A stretch of DNA of 64,000 nt from CAG-791 sp000431495 (GTDB lineage: Bacteria > Bacillota > Clostridia > Lachnospirales > Lachnospiraceae). The stretch's first letter is position 1. Every line of letters starts with the position of its first letter. The notes under the pieces were generated by a model. The model saw only the letters and a program-made list of their open reading frames with translations. It did no database searches and was not told the DNA's origin. The stretch is taken from assembly GCA_052117605.1 (NCBI GenBank), contig JBQKIT010000001.1, one strand, 5' to 3'. Made by a program: the position numbers and the translations under genes. Shown here in pieces: positions 1-8,729 of the stretch.

Positions 1-2
1 TC

Positions 3-1055
3 GGAATCAGCTTCTTCACCTTCCAGGCGATGAGCTATGTGATTGATCTGTACCGCGGACAGATCAAGGTGCAGAAGAATCTTCTGTATCTGGCACTGTA
101 TGTTTCCTTTTTTCCCCAGCTGATTGCGGGACCGATCGTCAAATACCGGGATATCGAGGTGCAGATTGAAAACCGCCGTGCAACCATGGCGGGAATTTCT
201 TCCGGCTTCCGGCGCTTTGTCTACGGACTTGGCAAAAAGGTCCTGATTTCCAATCTGATTGCGCAGGCTGCGGATAATCTCTACGGACTGGAGGTTTCTT
301 CACTGACAGGCGGTATGGCGTGGCTGTGTGCGCTGACCTATACCCTGCAGATTTACTATGATTTCTCCGGTTACTCGGATATGGCCATCGGACTCGGCAG
401 AATGTTCGGCTTTGAGTTTCTGGAGAACTTCAACTACCCCTACATCAGCTCGTCCATCCGTGAATTCTGGAAGAGATGGCACATTTCGCTCAGCACCTGG
501 TTTCAGGAGTATCTGTACATTCCGCTTGGAGGAAACCGGAAGGGGAAGATTCGGACGTATGTGAATCTTCTGATCGTCTTCTTTGCAACGGGAATGTGGC
601 ACGGAGCAAGCTGGAATTTCATCGGCTGGGGCATGTATCATGGCTTTTTCAGTGTGATTGAGCGCCTTGGCTTCGGAAAGCTTCTGAAGCGCTCCAAAGT
701 GCTGTCCCACGTTTATACCATGCTGGTTGTGATGATCGGCTGGGTATTCTTCCGGGTGGAGAATATCCGTCAGGGCTTTTCCATTGTGGCCCGCATGCTG
801 ATGCCGTGGCGTTATACGCAGACGGACGTTCTTCTGGGAACGCAGATTGGAACGGAAGCAGTCCTTGCAATGGCAGCGGGTATTCTTGGCTGCGGAATTC
901 TGCAGGCTGTTTTCTCCGGGAAAAAGACATCCCTTCTTGCCGAAAAATGGAAGGGAAGTATCCTTGAGTTTCTCTGGTGCGCACTGATCCTGTTCGCAAG
1001 CATTCTGCTGCTCGCAAACAATACCTATAATCCGTTTATTTATTTCCGGTTCTGA
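3..1055 (+). CDS. MBOAT family O-acyltransferase, 5'-truncated by window edge
   Basis: This is a membrane-bound O-acyltransferase of the AlgI/DltB/PatA type, which moves acetyl (or acyl) groups across the membrane for O-acylation of a surface glycan. The reading frame is open from base 3 and the first visible residues (GISFFTFQAMSYVID) match the inside of the family, so the true start lies left of the window; an internal ATG at 30 is not the start. Visible family marks are a run of hydrophobic helices, the block FWKRWHISLSTW and the catalytic-type histidine in MWHG (His codon at 600-602). The next gene is a DHHW/AlgX-like protein, the usual partner of such acyltransferases. The substrate cannot be read from sequence; the nearby polysaccharide genes suggest a cell-surface glycan. 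Confidence 0.9.
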   Translation, partial: GISFFTFQAMSYVIDLYRGQIKVQKNLLYLALYVSFFPQLIAGPIVKYRDIEVQIENRRATMAGISSGFRRFVYGLGKKVLISNLIAQAADNLYGLEVSSLTGGMAWLCALTYTLQIYYDFSGYSDMAIGLGRMFGFEFLENFNYPYISSSIREFWKRWHISLSTWFQEYLYIPLGGNRKGKIRTYVNLLIVFFATGMWHGASWNFIGWGMYHGFFSVIERLGFGKLLKRSKVLSHVYTMLVVMIGWVFFRVENIRQGFSIVARMLMPWRYTQTDVLLGTQIGTEAVLAMAAGILGCGILQAVFSGKKTSLLAEKWKGSILEFLWCALILFASILLLANNTYNPFIYFRF

Positions 1056-1103
1056 CGTTCTGAGAGGAGCGGCAGTGCCGGCGAATCGGCTGGAGTTAAT
1101 CTA

Positions 1104-2303
1104 TTGAAAACGAACAATGAGCTGCAAACAAACTCTGTGGAGCTGGCAAAACCGCTTCAGATTCTGTATGTCCTTCTTCTGGCAGTGCTGATTCTGATTC
1201 CGGGGGTGCTCTTTCTGCTGATCCGGGGACATATGGACACCGGAAACTATGAGGAACGCTCGCTGTCTCCGCTTCCGTATTCACAGGAAGCGAAGGACGC
1301 CGGACTGGTGACAACGCTGGAGACATTTCCGGCACAGTTTGAGAACTGGTTTAATGATCATCTCCCGTTCCGAAACCAGCTTCTTACGCTGCACGGTCTT
1401 ACGGAGTACAAGCTGTTGAAGACGTCCTCTTCACAGAGTGTTATTGTGGGCAAGGACGGCTGGCTCTTCTATAAGGGTGCACAGGTGGCGGATGAGGATC
1501 CGATCGGAGACTACCGGGGAACCGATCTGTTCACAGAGGAGGAGCTGCAGAAGATTGCTGCGAACTTCACGGCAGCCCGCGATGAGCTGGCAGCCCGCGG
1601 AAGTGATTTTGTTATCTATATCGCGCCGAACAAGGAGCGGGTCTACAGCGAATATATGCCGGATATGTATGGAGAGCCGGCTTCCTACGGAACCATGCAG
1701 CAGGTGGTGGATTATCTTTCGGCCAACACCGATCTGAAGGTGGTCTGCGGGTACGAGGATCTGATGGCCTTCCGCGCAGAGAATCCGGATACGGATCTTT
1801 ACTACAAGTATGATACGCACTGGAACAACTTGGGTGCATACATTGGATCGGAGCGGCTGGTCAATGCTCTTGGCTACGACTTCACGCCTCTCGAATATGT
1901 GGAGATTGAGGACAGACACACCGGAAGCTACGATCTGGCTCGCCTGATTCACCTTGGAAGCACGCTGAATGACTGCCCGAATTATGTGATAAGCGGTTAT
2001 ACACCGCATCCCATGGAGACCGTGTCCGAGGACAACGGAAAAGTGTTCCGCTACCGTACAACGGACGGGACCGCACCGGGAGGAAAGCTCTTTGTGATCG
2101 GAGACTCGTTCTCAACCATGATGTCTCCCTACCTTGCCTGTCATTATCAGTCCGGATATATGACCTTCTACTATCATTATTCCCATGGGCAGCTTCTTCG
2201 CGAGGAGCCGGATGCGGTGGTGTATGAAACCGTAGAGCGCTACATCGGAAATATGCTTGATTTTACACTGGCGGACGGATATCAGGGAGATGTGCATGAG
2301 TAG
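1104..2303 (+). CDS. DHHW / AlgX-like membrane-anchored SGNH protein, O-acetylation partner
   Basis: A 399-residue protein with one N-terminal transmembrane anchor (about residues 15-38) and an extracytoplasmic domain of the DHHW/AlgJ-AlgX type. The marks are YDTHWNNLGAY (Asp-x-His block, about residue 238) and GDSFS (serine block, about residue 333), the expected parts of an SGNH-like active site. Proteins of this family work with MBOAT acyltransferases to put acetyl groups on exported polysaccharides. The start is TTG at 1104 with GGAG at 1092-1095; no ATG fits better. It lies 48 bp after the MBOAT gene and on the same strand, so the two are probably one transcription unit. Confidence 0.85.
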   Translation: MKTNNELQTNSVELAKPLQILYVLLLAVLILIPGVLFLLIRGHMDTGNYEERSLSPLPYSQEAKDAGLVTTLETFPAQFENWFNDHLPFRNQLLTLHGLTEYKLLKTSSSQSVIVGKDGWLFYKGAQVADEDPIGDYRGTDLFTEEELQKIAANFTAARDELAARGSDFVIYIAPNKERVYSEYMPDMYGEPASYGTMQQVVDYLSANTDLKVVCGYEDLMAFRAENPDTDLYYKYDTHWNNLGAYIGSERLVNALGYDFTPLEYVEIEDRHTGSYDLARLIHLGSTLNDCPNYVISGYTPHPMETVSEDNGKVFRYRTTDGTAPGGKLFVIGDSFSTMMSPYLACHYQSGYMTFYYHYSHGQLLREEPDAVVYETVERYIGNMLDFTLADGYQGDVHE

Positions 2304-2365
2304 CACGCTCAGAATCTGCCTGTGAGCAGTTCCGGGGATGTCCGGAAGAATAAGAGGGGATGAAA

Positions 2366-3292
2366 ATGGATAAGATTGCGGTTCTGATTCCTTGCTACAA
2401 CGAAGAAAAAACCATTGCCAAGGTGGTGACAGACACGAAGAGGGTTCTGCCGGAGGCCGTGATTTACGTGTACAACAACAATTCCTCTGACCGGACGGCA
2501 GAGCTTGCAGAAGCCGCCGGAGCGGTTGTGAGAAATGAGTACATGCAGGGCAAGGGAAATGTCATCCGGAGGATGTTCCGTGAAATCGATGCGGAGTGCT
2601 ATATCATGGTGGACGGAGATGACACCTATCCCATGGAGAATGCTCCGGAAATGGTGGATCTTGTCCTGAATAAGAATGCCGATATGGTGGTTGGCGATCG
2701 TCTGTCCTCTACCTATTTCACGGAGAACAAACGGCCCTTCCACAATTTCGGAAATTCTCTGGTCAGAGGGAGCATCAACCGCCTGTTTGACTGTAAAATC
2801 AAGGACATCATGACCGGCTACCGTGCGTTCAGCTATGATTTTGTAAAGACCTTTCCGGTTCTTTCAAGGGGCTTTGAGATTGAAACGGAAATGACGATTC
2901 ACGCGGTCTACAACAACATGCAGATCGAGAACGTGGTCGTGGATTATCGCGACCGTCCGGAGGGAAGCACCTCGAAGCTGGATACCTTCGGAGACGGCTT
3001 CCGTGTTCTGGGAACTATTTTTAATCTGTACCGCAACTACAAGCCGTTTGGTTTTTTCGGAATTCTTTCCCTGATCCTGGCGGTGCTTTCGGTGCTCTTC
3101 TTTATCCCGGTTCTGACGGATTATGTCCACACCGGTCTCGTTGCCAAGTTCCCGACGCTGATTACGTGCGGATTTGTGATGCTGGCAGCGATTCAGTCTC
3201 TGTTTTCCGGTTTGATTCTTTCGAACCTGGAACGCAATAACCGGCGGAATTTCGAGATTGACCGGAATAATCTGCACATTATGAGAAAATAA
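2366..3292 (+). CDS. Family 2 glycosyltransferase, DPM/YkoT-like, with two C-terminal TM helices
   Basis: A GT-A glycosyltransferase of the dolichyl/polyprenyl-phosphate mannose synthase type. The N-terminal domain begins IAVLIPCYNEE and carries the metal/nucleotide motif VDGDDTYP (about residue 85). Two hydrophobic segments near residues 230-285 anchor it in the membrane. Such enzymes charge undecaprenyl phosphate with a single sugar that is then flipped and used outside the cell. Two ATGs, at 2360 and 2366, are possible; 2366 has better spacing from the purine-rich site at 2353-2359. The downstream polytopic protein looks like the GT-C partner, as in the Bacillus YkoT/YkoS arrangement. The sugar is unknown. 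Confidence 0.85.
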   Translation: MDKIAVLIPCYNEEKTIAKVVTDTKRVLPEAVIYVYNNNSSDRTAELAEAAGAVVRNEYMQGKGNVIRRMFREIDAECYIMVDGDDTYPMENAPEMVDLVLNKNADMVVGDRLSSTYFTENKRPFHNFGNSLVRGSINRLFDCKIKDIMTGYRAFSYDFVKTFPVLSRGFEIETEMTIHAVYNNMQIENVVVDYRDRPEGSTSKLDTFGDGFRVLGTIFNLYRNYKPFGFFGILSLILAVLSVLFFIPVLTDYVHTGLVAKFPTLITCGFVMLAAIQSLFSGLILSNLERNNRRNFEIDRNNLHIMRK

Positions 3293-3378
3293 TCGTGATA
3301 CTGTCGCCCATTCCGGATGGTACGGAAAGATTCCGGGATGCGGATGGCCGCAGAGTGCTGCGGCAGGGTTGGAAGTTT

Positions 3379-5241
3379 ATGAAAAGCATAAGAAAAGAGC
3401 AGCAGGAAACCGTTCAGAGGAAAAGGAGCAGCATCCGCAGACACTGGGCGATGATTCCTGCGGCTCTTTTTCTGTTGTGCGCAGCAGCGCTTTGCATTCT
3501 GGCAGGGGATTCTGCGCAGATCGGCATCGCAGACAATCTGGACCTGTTTCAGGCGCAATACCAGATGCTGAAGAATACGAAAACCTTTTTCGCCCAGGGG
3601 GCAGCGGCACCGTTCCTGCATGGAGTTTCCCGCGATGTCCTTCCAGGGGAGCTCTCGGTGGAGGCGCTTTTGTATGCGCTGCTTCCTTCTCTTGCGGCAT
3701 ACTGGACGATGTACTTCTTCAAGGTGATTCTCTCCATGGCTTCGTTTGTTCTGCTTATGAAGGAGCTGGACAAGAAGGGCTGCCTGCGGGAAAAGATCTC
3801 CGGAGAAGCCATGGAACAAGTGCGGGAACGAAATGCGGCATGGAATCTGGCGCTTCTCGGGGGACTTGCATACGGAATTCTGAATCTGTTTCCCTCCTTT
3901 GGAATTTCATTTGCATCGATTCCCCTTTTGGTATGGATGCTTCTTCGTCTGGAGAGCGCAGAGAAGAAACAGATGATTTGGTGGTTTGCAGGCATTTTCT
4001 GTTATCCGCTTGTTTCTTATTTTTCTTATTTCGGTATTTTCCTGCTTGGTTATCTTTTGATTGCATTTCTGTGGAAGAGTATAGCCGGCAGTGTCCGGGC
4101 ACACCGGGTACAGGCGGACGTGAGGCTTCTGGGAGCCTTATGCGCGCTGGCGGCCGGATATGTGCTGTGTGAGTACCGGCTGTTCCGGCAGATGCTTCTT
4201 GGAAGCGAAGCGACGATCCGGGATACGATGGTGCAGACCAGTCTGTCCGGGAAGGAAATTCTGCAGTGGATTTGGGACGTCCTGGTAAACGGCGTCGGGA
4301 TGCACTGTGAGAGTGCGCACCGTTTTGTGGTTCTTCCTGTCTGTCTTCTTTATTTCCTGATCCTGAATGCCGGTTATCTGCGCAGGAGGGAAGGAAAGAG
4401 AGCACGAAGGGATTTGTATAATCTCTGCGTACTGGTTCTTCTGTTCAACAGTGTTGTCTACGGACTTTATTATCTGGAGCCCTTCCGGTCCTTTGTGGAG
4501 CAGCTTCTTCCTCCGCTTAAGGGCTTTCAGTTCAGCCGCACGGCTTTTTTCAATCCGTTTCTATGGTACGGGATGTTCACGATCGCACTGTATCGTCTTT
4601 ATTGCCGGCTTACCGCACATTGCAGAAAGGCGGCTGCTCTTACCTGGGGACTGATGGGAGCTGCCATTCTTTCGGTTCTTCTGTATGGAAATTCCTACAA
4701 TGATCTTCTGCACACAGCCAAAAGTGAGGCCAGAAAACTTGCGGGACTTTCGAAGGAGAATACGTTGAGCTATGGGGAATTCTACTCAGAGGATCTGTTT
4801 CGGGAGGCATGCCAACAGATTGATTATGACGGAGAGTGGGCAGCGGCCTATGGCTTTCACCCGGCAGTTCTGGAATACAACGGAATTTCGACGGTGGACG
4901 GGTACCTTGGCTTTTATCCGCAGAGCTACAAGGAGGAGTTTCGAAGGGTGATTGCGCCGGCACTTTCCGCAAATGAGGGAGCAAGGCTTTACTATGATGA
5001 GTGGGGCGCACGCTGCTATCTGTATTCGGCAGACCAGCCGACAATTGTGGAGGCAGTTCGCAATTATCCGCACCCGGAAGGGGAGATTGCGATGGATCCG
5101 GAGGCACTGCAGGAGCTTGGGTGCCGGTATCTTTTTTCCAGAATCCGCATTACGAATGCGACGGAGAAGGGATTGACGCTCCTTTGCACCTGCAGCAGCG
5201 AAGAGAGCCCGTGCGTGTTATATGTGTATCAGGTGGACTGA
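3379..5241 (+). CDS. Polytopic membrane protein, GT-C/YkoS (DUF6044)-like
   Basis: A protein of about 620 residues with a positively charged N-terminus, a first membrane helix near residues 25-45, an extracytoplasmic loop beginning DNLDLFQAQYQML, many further helices to about residue 475, and a soluble C-terminal domain. This layout, and its position after a polyprenyl-phosphate glycosyltransferase, fit GT-C-fold proteins of the YfhO/YkoS group that move sugars from Und-P onto extracytoplasmic acceptors. The family assignment rests on general resemblance. I chose the ATG at 3379, just before a basic segment, over an in-frame GTG at 3295 that lacks a clear ribosome site. It ends 24 bp before the convergent Crp/Fnr gene. 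Confidence 0.65.
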   Translation: MKSIRKEQQETVQRKRSSIRRHWAMIPAALFLLCAAALCILAGDSAQIGIADNLDLFQAQYQMLKNTKTFFAQGAAAPFLHGVSRDVLPGELSVEALLYALLPSLAAYWTMYFFKVILSMASFVLLMKELDKKGCLREKISGEAMEQVRERNAAWNLALLGGLAYGILNLFPSFGISFASIPLLVWMLLRLESAEKKQMIWWFAGIFCYPLVSYFSYFGIFLLGYLLIAFLWKSIAGSVRAHRVQADVRLLGALCALAAGYVLCEYRLFRQMLLGSEATIRDTMVQTSLSGKEILQWIWDVLVNGVGMHCESAHRFVVLPVCLLYFLILNAGYLRRREGKRARRDLYNLCVLVLLFNSVVYGLYYLEPFRSFVEQLLPPLKGFQFSRTAFFNPFLWYGMFTIALYRLYCRLTAHCRKAAALTWGLMGAAILSVLLYGNSYNDLLHTAKSEARKLAGLSKENTLSYGEFYSEDLFREACQQIDYDGEWAAAYGFHPAVLEYNGISTVDGYLGFYPQSYKEEFRRVIAPALSANEGARLYYDEWGARCYLYSADQPTIVEAVRNYPHPEGEIAMDPEALQELGCRYLFSRIRITNATEKGLTLLCTCSSEESPCVLYVYQVD

Positions 5242-5264
5242 AAGCGGCCACAGGTGGACAGAGG

Positions 5265-5957
5265 CTACAGAAGATGGATCCTGCGGCCGTTTACCGCAAT
5301 GAGTCCGTCCTCCTCCATCCGGTGCAGCTCCCTCGACATGGCGCTTCGGTTCAGGCCCAGAAATTCGGCCATTTTTGTCTTGGAAAAAGGAAGCGTGATG
5401 ATGCCCCTGGAGGAAACCGGAAGTGTACTGAAATAGACCAGAATGCGATCCCGGACGCCCTTCTGGCTGAGAATACGAACCTTTTCATTCAGAAATGAGT
5501 TGGTGTGTGCCATGTTGTCCAGAAGATTTACCAGCATGGTGTGATGATGCGAAGGAGAAACACAGGAGCAGGTGCCGCACTGATTCTTCCCGAGAAGCGG
5601 CTGCAGGTCGAACTGCAGATAGACGCTGTCGCAGGATGCCGAGAGCTGAATGGTGCTGACGCTGTCCGGAATGCAGGCAAAGGATTCTCCGAGAAGATCC
5701 CCGGGGAGGAAGAGATTGAGCGTAATCTGGTCATAGGTTGCGGTCTGGAACGTGCTGACAAGACATCCCTCCAGAAGATAGTAGGCATAGCGGAAGGGAT
5801 CTCCAAGAGCAAGAACGATGGAATCCTTCGGGGCCTGGCAGATTCTGGTCCGGATGCAGGCAAAGGCGCTGCCGTATTGTTCTTCGGGAACGTCCTTCAG
5901 AAGAGGGCATTTCCGGATCAGAGACATATAGGGCTGCAGCTGCGGCATTAAGAGCAT
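5265..5957 (-). CDS. Crp/Fnr family transcriptional regulator
   Basis: A 230-residue regulator with an N-terminal cyclic-nucleotide-binding-type beta barrel (about residues 15-120; YAYYLLEGCLV and LFLPGDLLGES are typical turns), a long connecting helix and a C-terminal winged helix-turn-helix (about 185-230; FLGLNRSAMSRELHRM). Residues 127-139 contain Cys127, Cys130, Cys132 and His137-139 just before the dimer helix, a possible metal or redox site. The gene is monocistronic: an intrinsic terminator for the upstream minus-strand gene lies between them. The ribosome site is GGAGAA ahead of the ATG at 5957. Targets cannot be inferred; the neighbours are surface-glycan genes. Confidence 0.88.
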   Translation of the reverse strand: MLLMPQLQPYMSLIRKCPLLKDVPEEQYGSAFACIRTRICQAPKDSIVLALGDPFRYAYYLLEGCLVSTFQTATYDQITLNLFLPGDLLGESFACIPDSVSTIQLSASCDSVYLQFDLQPLLGKNQCGTCSCVSPSHHHTMLVNLLDNMAHTNSFLNEKVRILSQKGVRDRILVYFSTLPVSSRGIITLPFSKTKMAEFLGLNRSAMSRELHRMEEDGLIAVNGRRIHLL

Positions 5958-5991
5958 AGTGTTTTCTCCAAATGGTGGAAACGGTTATGAA

Positions 5992-6015
5992 AAAAGGCAG
6001 CTGACGCTGCCTTTT
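5992..6015 (-). terminator. Rho-independent terminator of the radical SAM operon
   Basis: A perfect 10-bp stem (5992-6001 pairs with 6006-6015) with the loop TGAC. Read on the minus strand it ends in a run of six T, just after the stop of the radical SAM gene at 6022. It separates that operon from the Crp/Fnr gene. Confidence 0.8.
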
Positions 6016-6021
6016 CCTGAT

Positions 6022-7020
6022 TTACTGCTTGGATTTTTTGTCATTCTTTTCTTCGCCGCCGGTGCGGTTGGCACCCTCGATGTCTCCGGCGAGAATCTTC
6101 TTGCTGATCTGGTTGCGGAAGCCGGCGTCGATGAAATCACAGTTCTTGCAGAAGGGATAATGGTTGCGTCCCTGAGCCACTGCCTTCCGGACTGAGGTGA
6201 TCTTCGGACCGCTCCAGCACTCGCGAAGCGTCTGAGTATTCAGATCGCCGAGATCGGTGACCTCCAGATTGTCACAGCAGCAGATGCCGACCTTGCCGTT
6301 CGGGGTGATCCAGAGATCCGTGAACGGAAGGAGACAGGACTGTGTGTACTCCTTCTCCGTTGCCTTCTTGTTCGGAGAGGATCCGGCGCGGTTGGTCAGA
6401 ACCTCCTGCAGATAGCGCATCTGGATGACGATCTCAATGTCTTTGAACTCGTCCTCATGCTTGCTGACATATTCATAGATTTCCTGAATGTTGTCATGAA
6501 GCTTGTACTCATTGGCATAGTTGTTGATGATCAGCTGATCAATGTAGGGCTGCACCTCGCGGATCTTGTCCAGCGTCAGAATCAGACCGTTGGTTGACAT
6601 GAAGATGAAGCTGTTCGGAAGCTTTTCTCTCGCATATTTGTGGAGCTCCACAATGCGGGGATCCAGAAGCGGCTCGTTGTTGCCGTACAAAGTCAGGTGG
6701 CCCTCATAGCCCCAGTCTGACAGCTGGTCGATGATGGAACGGTACAGACTGTCCTCGATCTTCATGAAGGGACGCTTCTCTGCATGAACATTTGCCGTGC
6801 AGAACGAGCAGGTGGAATTGCAGCGGTTGATGGTTTCAATGTTTACCACCTGCGGCATCGGAGTCTCATCCTGCTCCATAAACCACTTGATGTACTGATC
6901 CTGAATCGTTCCTCTTGTCATAAACTGAAGCTTCAGATAGGCACTGCTCGCCAGATTGGGGGCAATGCGTCTTGCTTCAAATCCGAATTTTCCAAGAAAA
7001 CTGCTGATACGAATACTCAT
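6022..7020 (-). CDS. Radical SAM/SPASM domain protein
   Basis: A 332-residue radical S-adenosylmethionine enzyme. The [4Fe-4S] cluster motif CNSTCSFC (Cx3Cx2C) is at about residue 68, followed by a TIM-barrel-like stretch (LTLYGNNEPLLDP, a GGEP-like turn). The C-terminal part carries an SPASM-like cysteine set (IGICCCDN region and CKNCDF), which usually binds auxiliary clusters. The ATG at 7020 has CAGGAG upstream and lies 20 bp after the FAD oxidoreductase gene, so the two are co-transcribed and end at the terminator at 5992-6015. The N-terminus before the cluster motif is long (about 65 residues). The substrate is unknown; its setting suggests modification of a sugar or surface molecule. 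Confidence 0.85.
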   Translation of the reverse strand: MSIRISSFLGKFGFEARRIAPNLASSAYLKLQFMTRGTIQDQYIKWFMEQDETPMPQVVNIETINRCNSTCSFCTANVHAEKRPFMKIEDSLYRSIIDQLSDWGYEGHLTLYGNNEPLLDPRIVELHKYAREKLPNSFIFMSTNGLILTLDKIREVQPYIDQLIINNYANEYKLHDNIQEIYEYVSKHEDEFKDIEIVIQMRYLQEVLTNRAGSSPNKKATEKEYTQSCLLPFTDLWITPNGKVGICCCDNLEVTDLGDLNTQTLRECWSGPKITSVRKAVAQGRNHYPFCKNCDFIDAGFRNQISKKILAGDIEGANRTGGEEKNDKKSKQ

Positions 7021-7040
7021 AAAAATTTGCTCCTGCGGAA

Positions 7041-8615
7041 TCAGTCCACTTCCACCGTGTTCTCCTCCACGGCTTCATGATATTCCTTTTCTGTATTTAC
7101 ACTCCAGACATTTGAGCGGTCGGTCGTTCCGGCTGCGATGTCCTTGACGGCCTCAAAGCTGGTGCACATGGAGTGATCAATGTTGTTGTAGCGATGCTGA
7201 CCGTTGCGTCCTACGCAGAACAGGTTCGGGATGGAATCGAGATATTCCCGGAGCTTGTCCATTTCGTCATAGGTGTCGAAGTAAGCAGGGTAAGCTTTCT
7301 TCACGCGCTCTACATGGTAATCCAGAACGTCAGACTTATTGGAGATGAGGCCGAGCTTCACCATCTCGGAGATGCCAAGATGAGCAAAATCATCATCGTT
7401 CATGGACCACAGATGATCCCCTTCGTTGCAGAAGTACTCAAGTCCCATCCAGACGGTGTGCTCCAGATCCTTTACGAGGTAAGGAGACCAGTTGTTGTAG
7501 ATCTGGAAACGTCCCATGGTGACACTGCGGTCATGCACGTAAACCCAGTTGTCCGGCACGATATTGCCGATGGTTTTGTTCTTCGTCTTGTTCTCAAGAT
7601 TCAGATGATCGATGAGAACACCGACGGTCATGTAGTCGCGGTAAGGAAGACCTGCGGCAATTCTTGCGGGATCGGCAGGAACATCATTCATGCCGGCGAC
7701 AAGATCGCGGATCGGCATGGACGAGATTACGTAATCGCCGTTGACGGTAATTTCCTCTCCATCCTTCTCATAGACGACACTGGTGAGAACATTGTCGGAA
7801 TTCTTGACAATCCGGACAACCTTTGCTCCGGTGAGGATGGTGCCTCCTGCCTTGCGGATTTCTTCTGCCGTGACATCCCAGAGCTCACCCGGGCCGAGCT
7901 TCGGATAGCTGAACTCCTCAATAAGGGAGGTCTCTACCTTGCGGTTCTTCTTGTGAAACATCTTGCCGAGGGCATCCTTCAGAACGGCGGAGATGGATAC
8001 GCCCTTTACTCGCTGGGCACCCCAGGAAGGATCAATCTGGGAAGGATGGCGTCCCCAGAGGTTCTCGGTATAGTGCTCGAAGAACATGGAGTACAGCTTC
8101 TTGCCAAAACGATTGATGTAGAAATCTTCCAGCGAATTTTCCTTGCGCGGGAAAAGTCTTGCCTTGATATAGGAAAAACCGACTACAACGGTGGTGCCAA
8201 GTCCCATGTTGGCAAAGGTCTCCGGTTTCAGGGAAATCGGGTAGTCGAAGAACTTGCTGTTGAAGAAAATCCGGCTGACGCGGTTCCTTCGGAGCATGAC
8301 GCGGTCTGTCGTCTCGGGATCGGGACCTCCCTCCATCAGTGTTACCCTGCGGTCAAGCTTCCTGTCATCACTGGCAGGAGCACCCTGTCTGGGAAGCATG
8401 TGATCCCACCATTCATTGACCTCCGGAACCTTGGAGAAAAAGCGGTGCCCACCCATGTCCATGCGGTTTCCCTTATAATCAACCGTTCTGGAAATTCCGC
8501 CGAATTTCTCGGATTCTTCAAAAACCGTAACTTCGAATTCCCCCTGGTGCTGCAGAAGCTCATAGGCAGCGGTAAGACCCGCAGGGCCCGCGCCGATGAT
8601 CAGAACCTTTTTCAT
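7041..8615 (-). CDS. NAD(P)/FAD-dependent oxidoreductase, UDP-galactopyranose-mutase/amine-oxidase-like
   Basis: A 524-residue flavoprotein. The N-terminus has the FAD Rossmann motif GAGPAGLTAAYEL, followed by a second FAD-contact stretch (FGGISRTV and MDMGGHRFF, about residues 40-62), as in protoporphyrinogen oxidase, amine oxidase and UDP-galactopyranose mutase relatives. A family block near residue 190 (NLWGRHPSQIDPSWGAQR) is typical of the Glf-like branch found in polysaccharide loci. The start ATG at 8615 has AAGGAG eight bases upstream. It leads an operon with the radical SAM gene. The exact reaction is not certain: it could rearrange or oxidise a nucleotide sugar or a lipid-linked sugar. 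Confidence 0.8.
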   Translation of the reverse strand: MKKVLIIGAGPAGLTAAYELLQHQGEFEVTVFEESEKFGGISRTVDYKGNRMDMGGHRFFSKVPEVNEWWDHMLPRQGAPASDDRKLDRRVTLMEGGPDPETTDRVMLRRNRVSRIFFNSKFFDYPISLKPETFANMGLGTTVVVGFSYIKARLFPRKENSLEDFYINRFGKKLYSMFFEHYTENLWGRHPSQIDPSWGAQRVKGVSISAVLKDALGKMFHKKNRKVETSLIEEFSYPKLGPGELWDVTAEEIRKAGGTILTGAKVVRIVKNSDNVLTSVVYEKDGEEITVNGDYVISSMPIRDLVAGMNDVPADPARIAAGLPYRDYMTVGVLIDHLNLENKTKNKTIGNIVPDNWVYVHDRSVTMGRFQIYNNWSPYLVKDLEHTVWMGLEYFCNEGDHLWSMNDDDFAHLGISEMVKLGLISNKSDVLDYHVERVKKAYPAYFDTYDEMDKLREYLDSIPNLFCVGRNGQHRYNNIDHSMCTSFEAVKDIAAGTTDRSNVWSVNTEKEYHEAVEENTVEVD

Positions 8616-8651
8616 GAAAATACTCCTTAAGCATTAGTTTTATGGCGATAA

Positions 8652-8680
8652 AATATCAACTTAAATATTAGCATAAGCAA
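8652..8680 (-). promoter_or_regulatory. Putative promoter of the FAD oxidoreductase/radical SAM operon
   Basis: On the minus strand TTGCTT (8675-8680) and GATATT (8652-8657) are 17 bp apart in an AT-rich divergent intergenic region, about 35 bp upstream of the ATG at 8615. The match is moderate. Confidence 0.35.
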
Positions 8681-8729
8681 TGAACGGTGTACATCGACAT
8701 TTTCCCGGCAGTGGGGTAAACTCTTCTTT

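Noticed and set aside
5245..5290. Possible bidirectional terminator between the polytopic protein gene and the Crp/Fnr gene
   Set aside because: CGGCCACAGG and CCTGCGGCCG could pair with one mismatch, but the loop is about 25 bases and no T-run follows.
7173..8630. 485-codon plus-strand frame
   Set aside because: It lies opposite the FAD oxidoreductase gene, whose motifs and ribosome site are clear; the plus-strand product has no recognisable domain.
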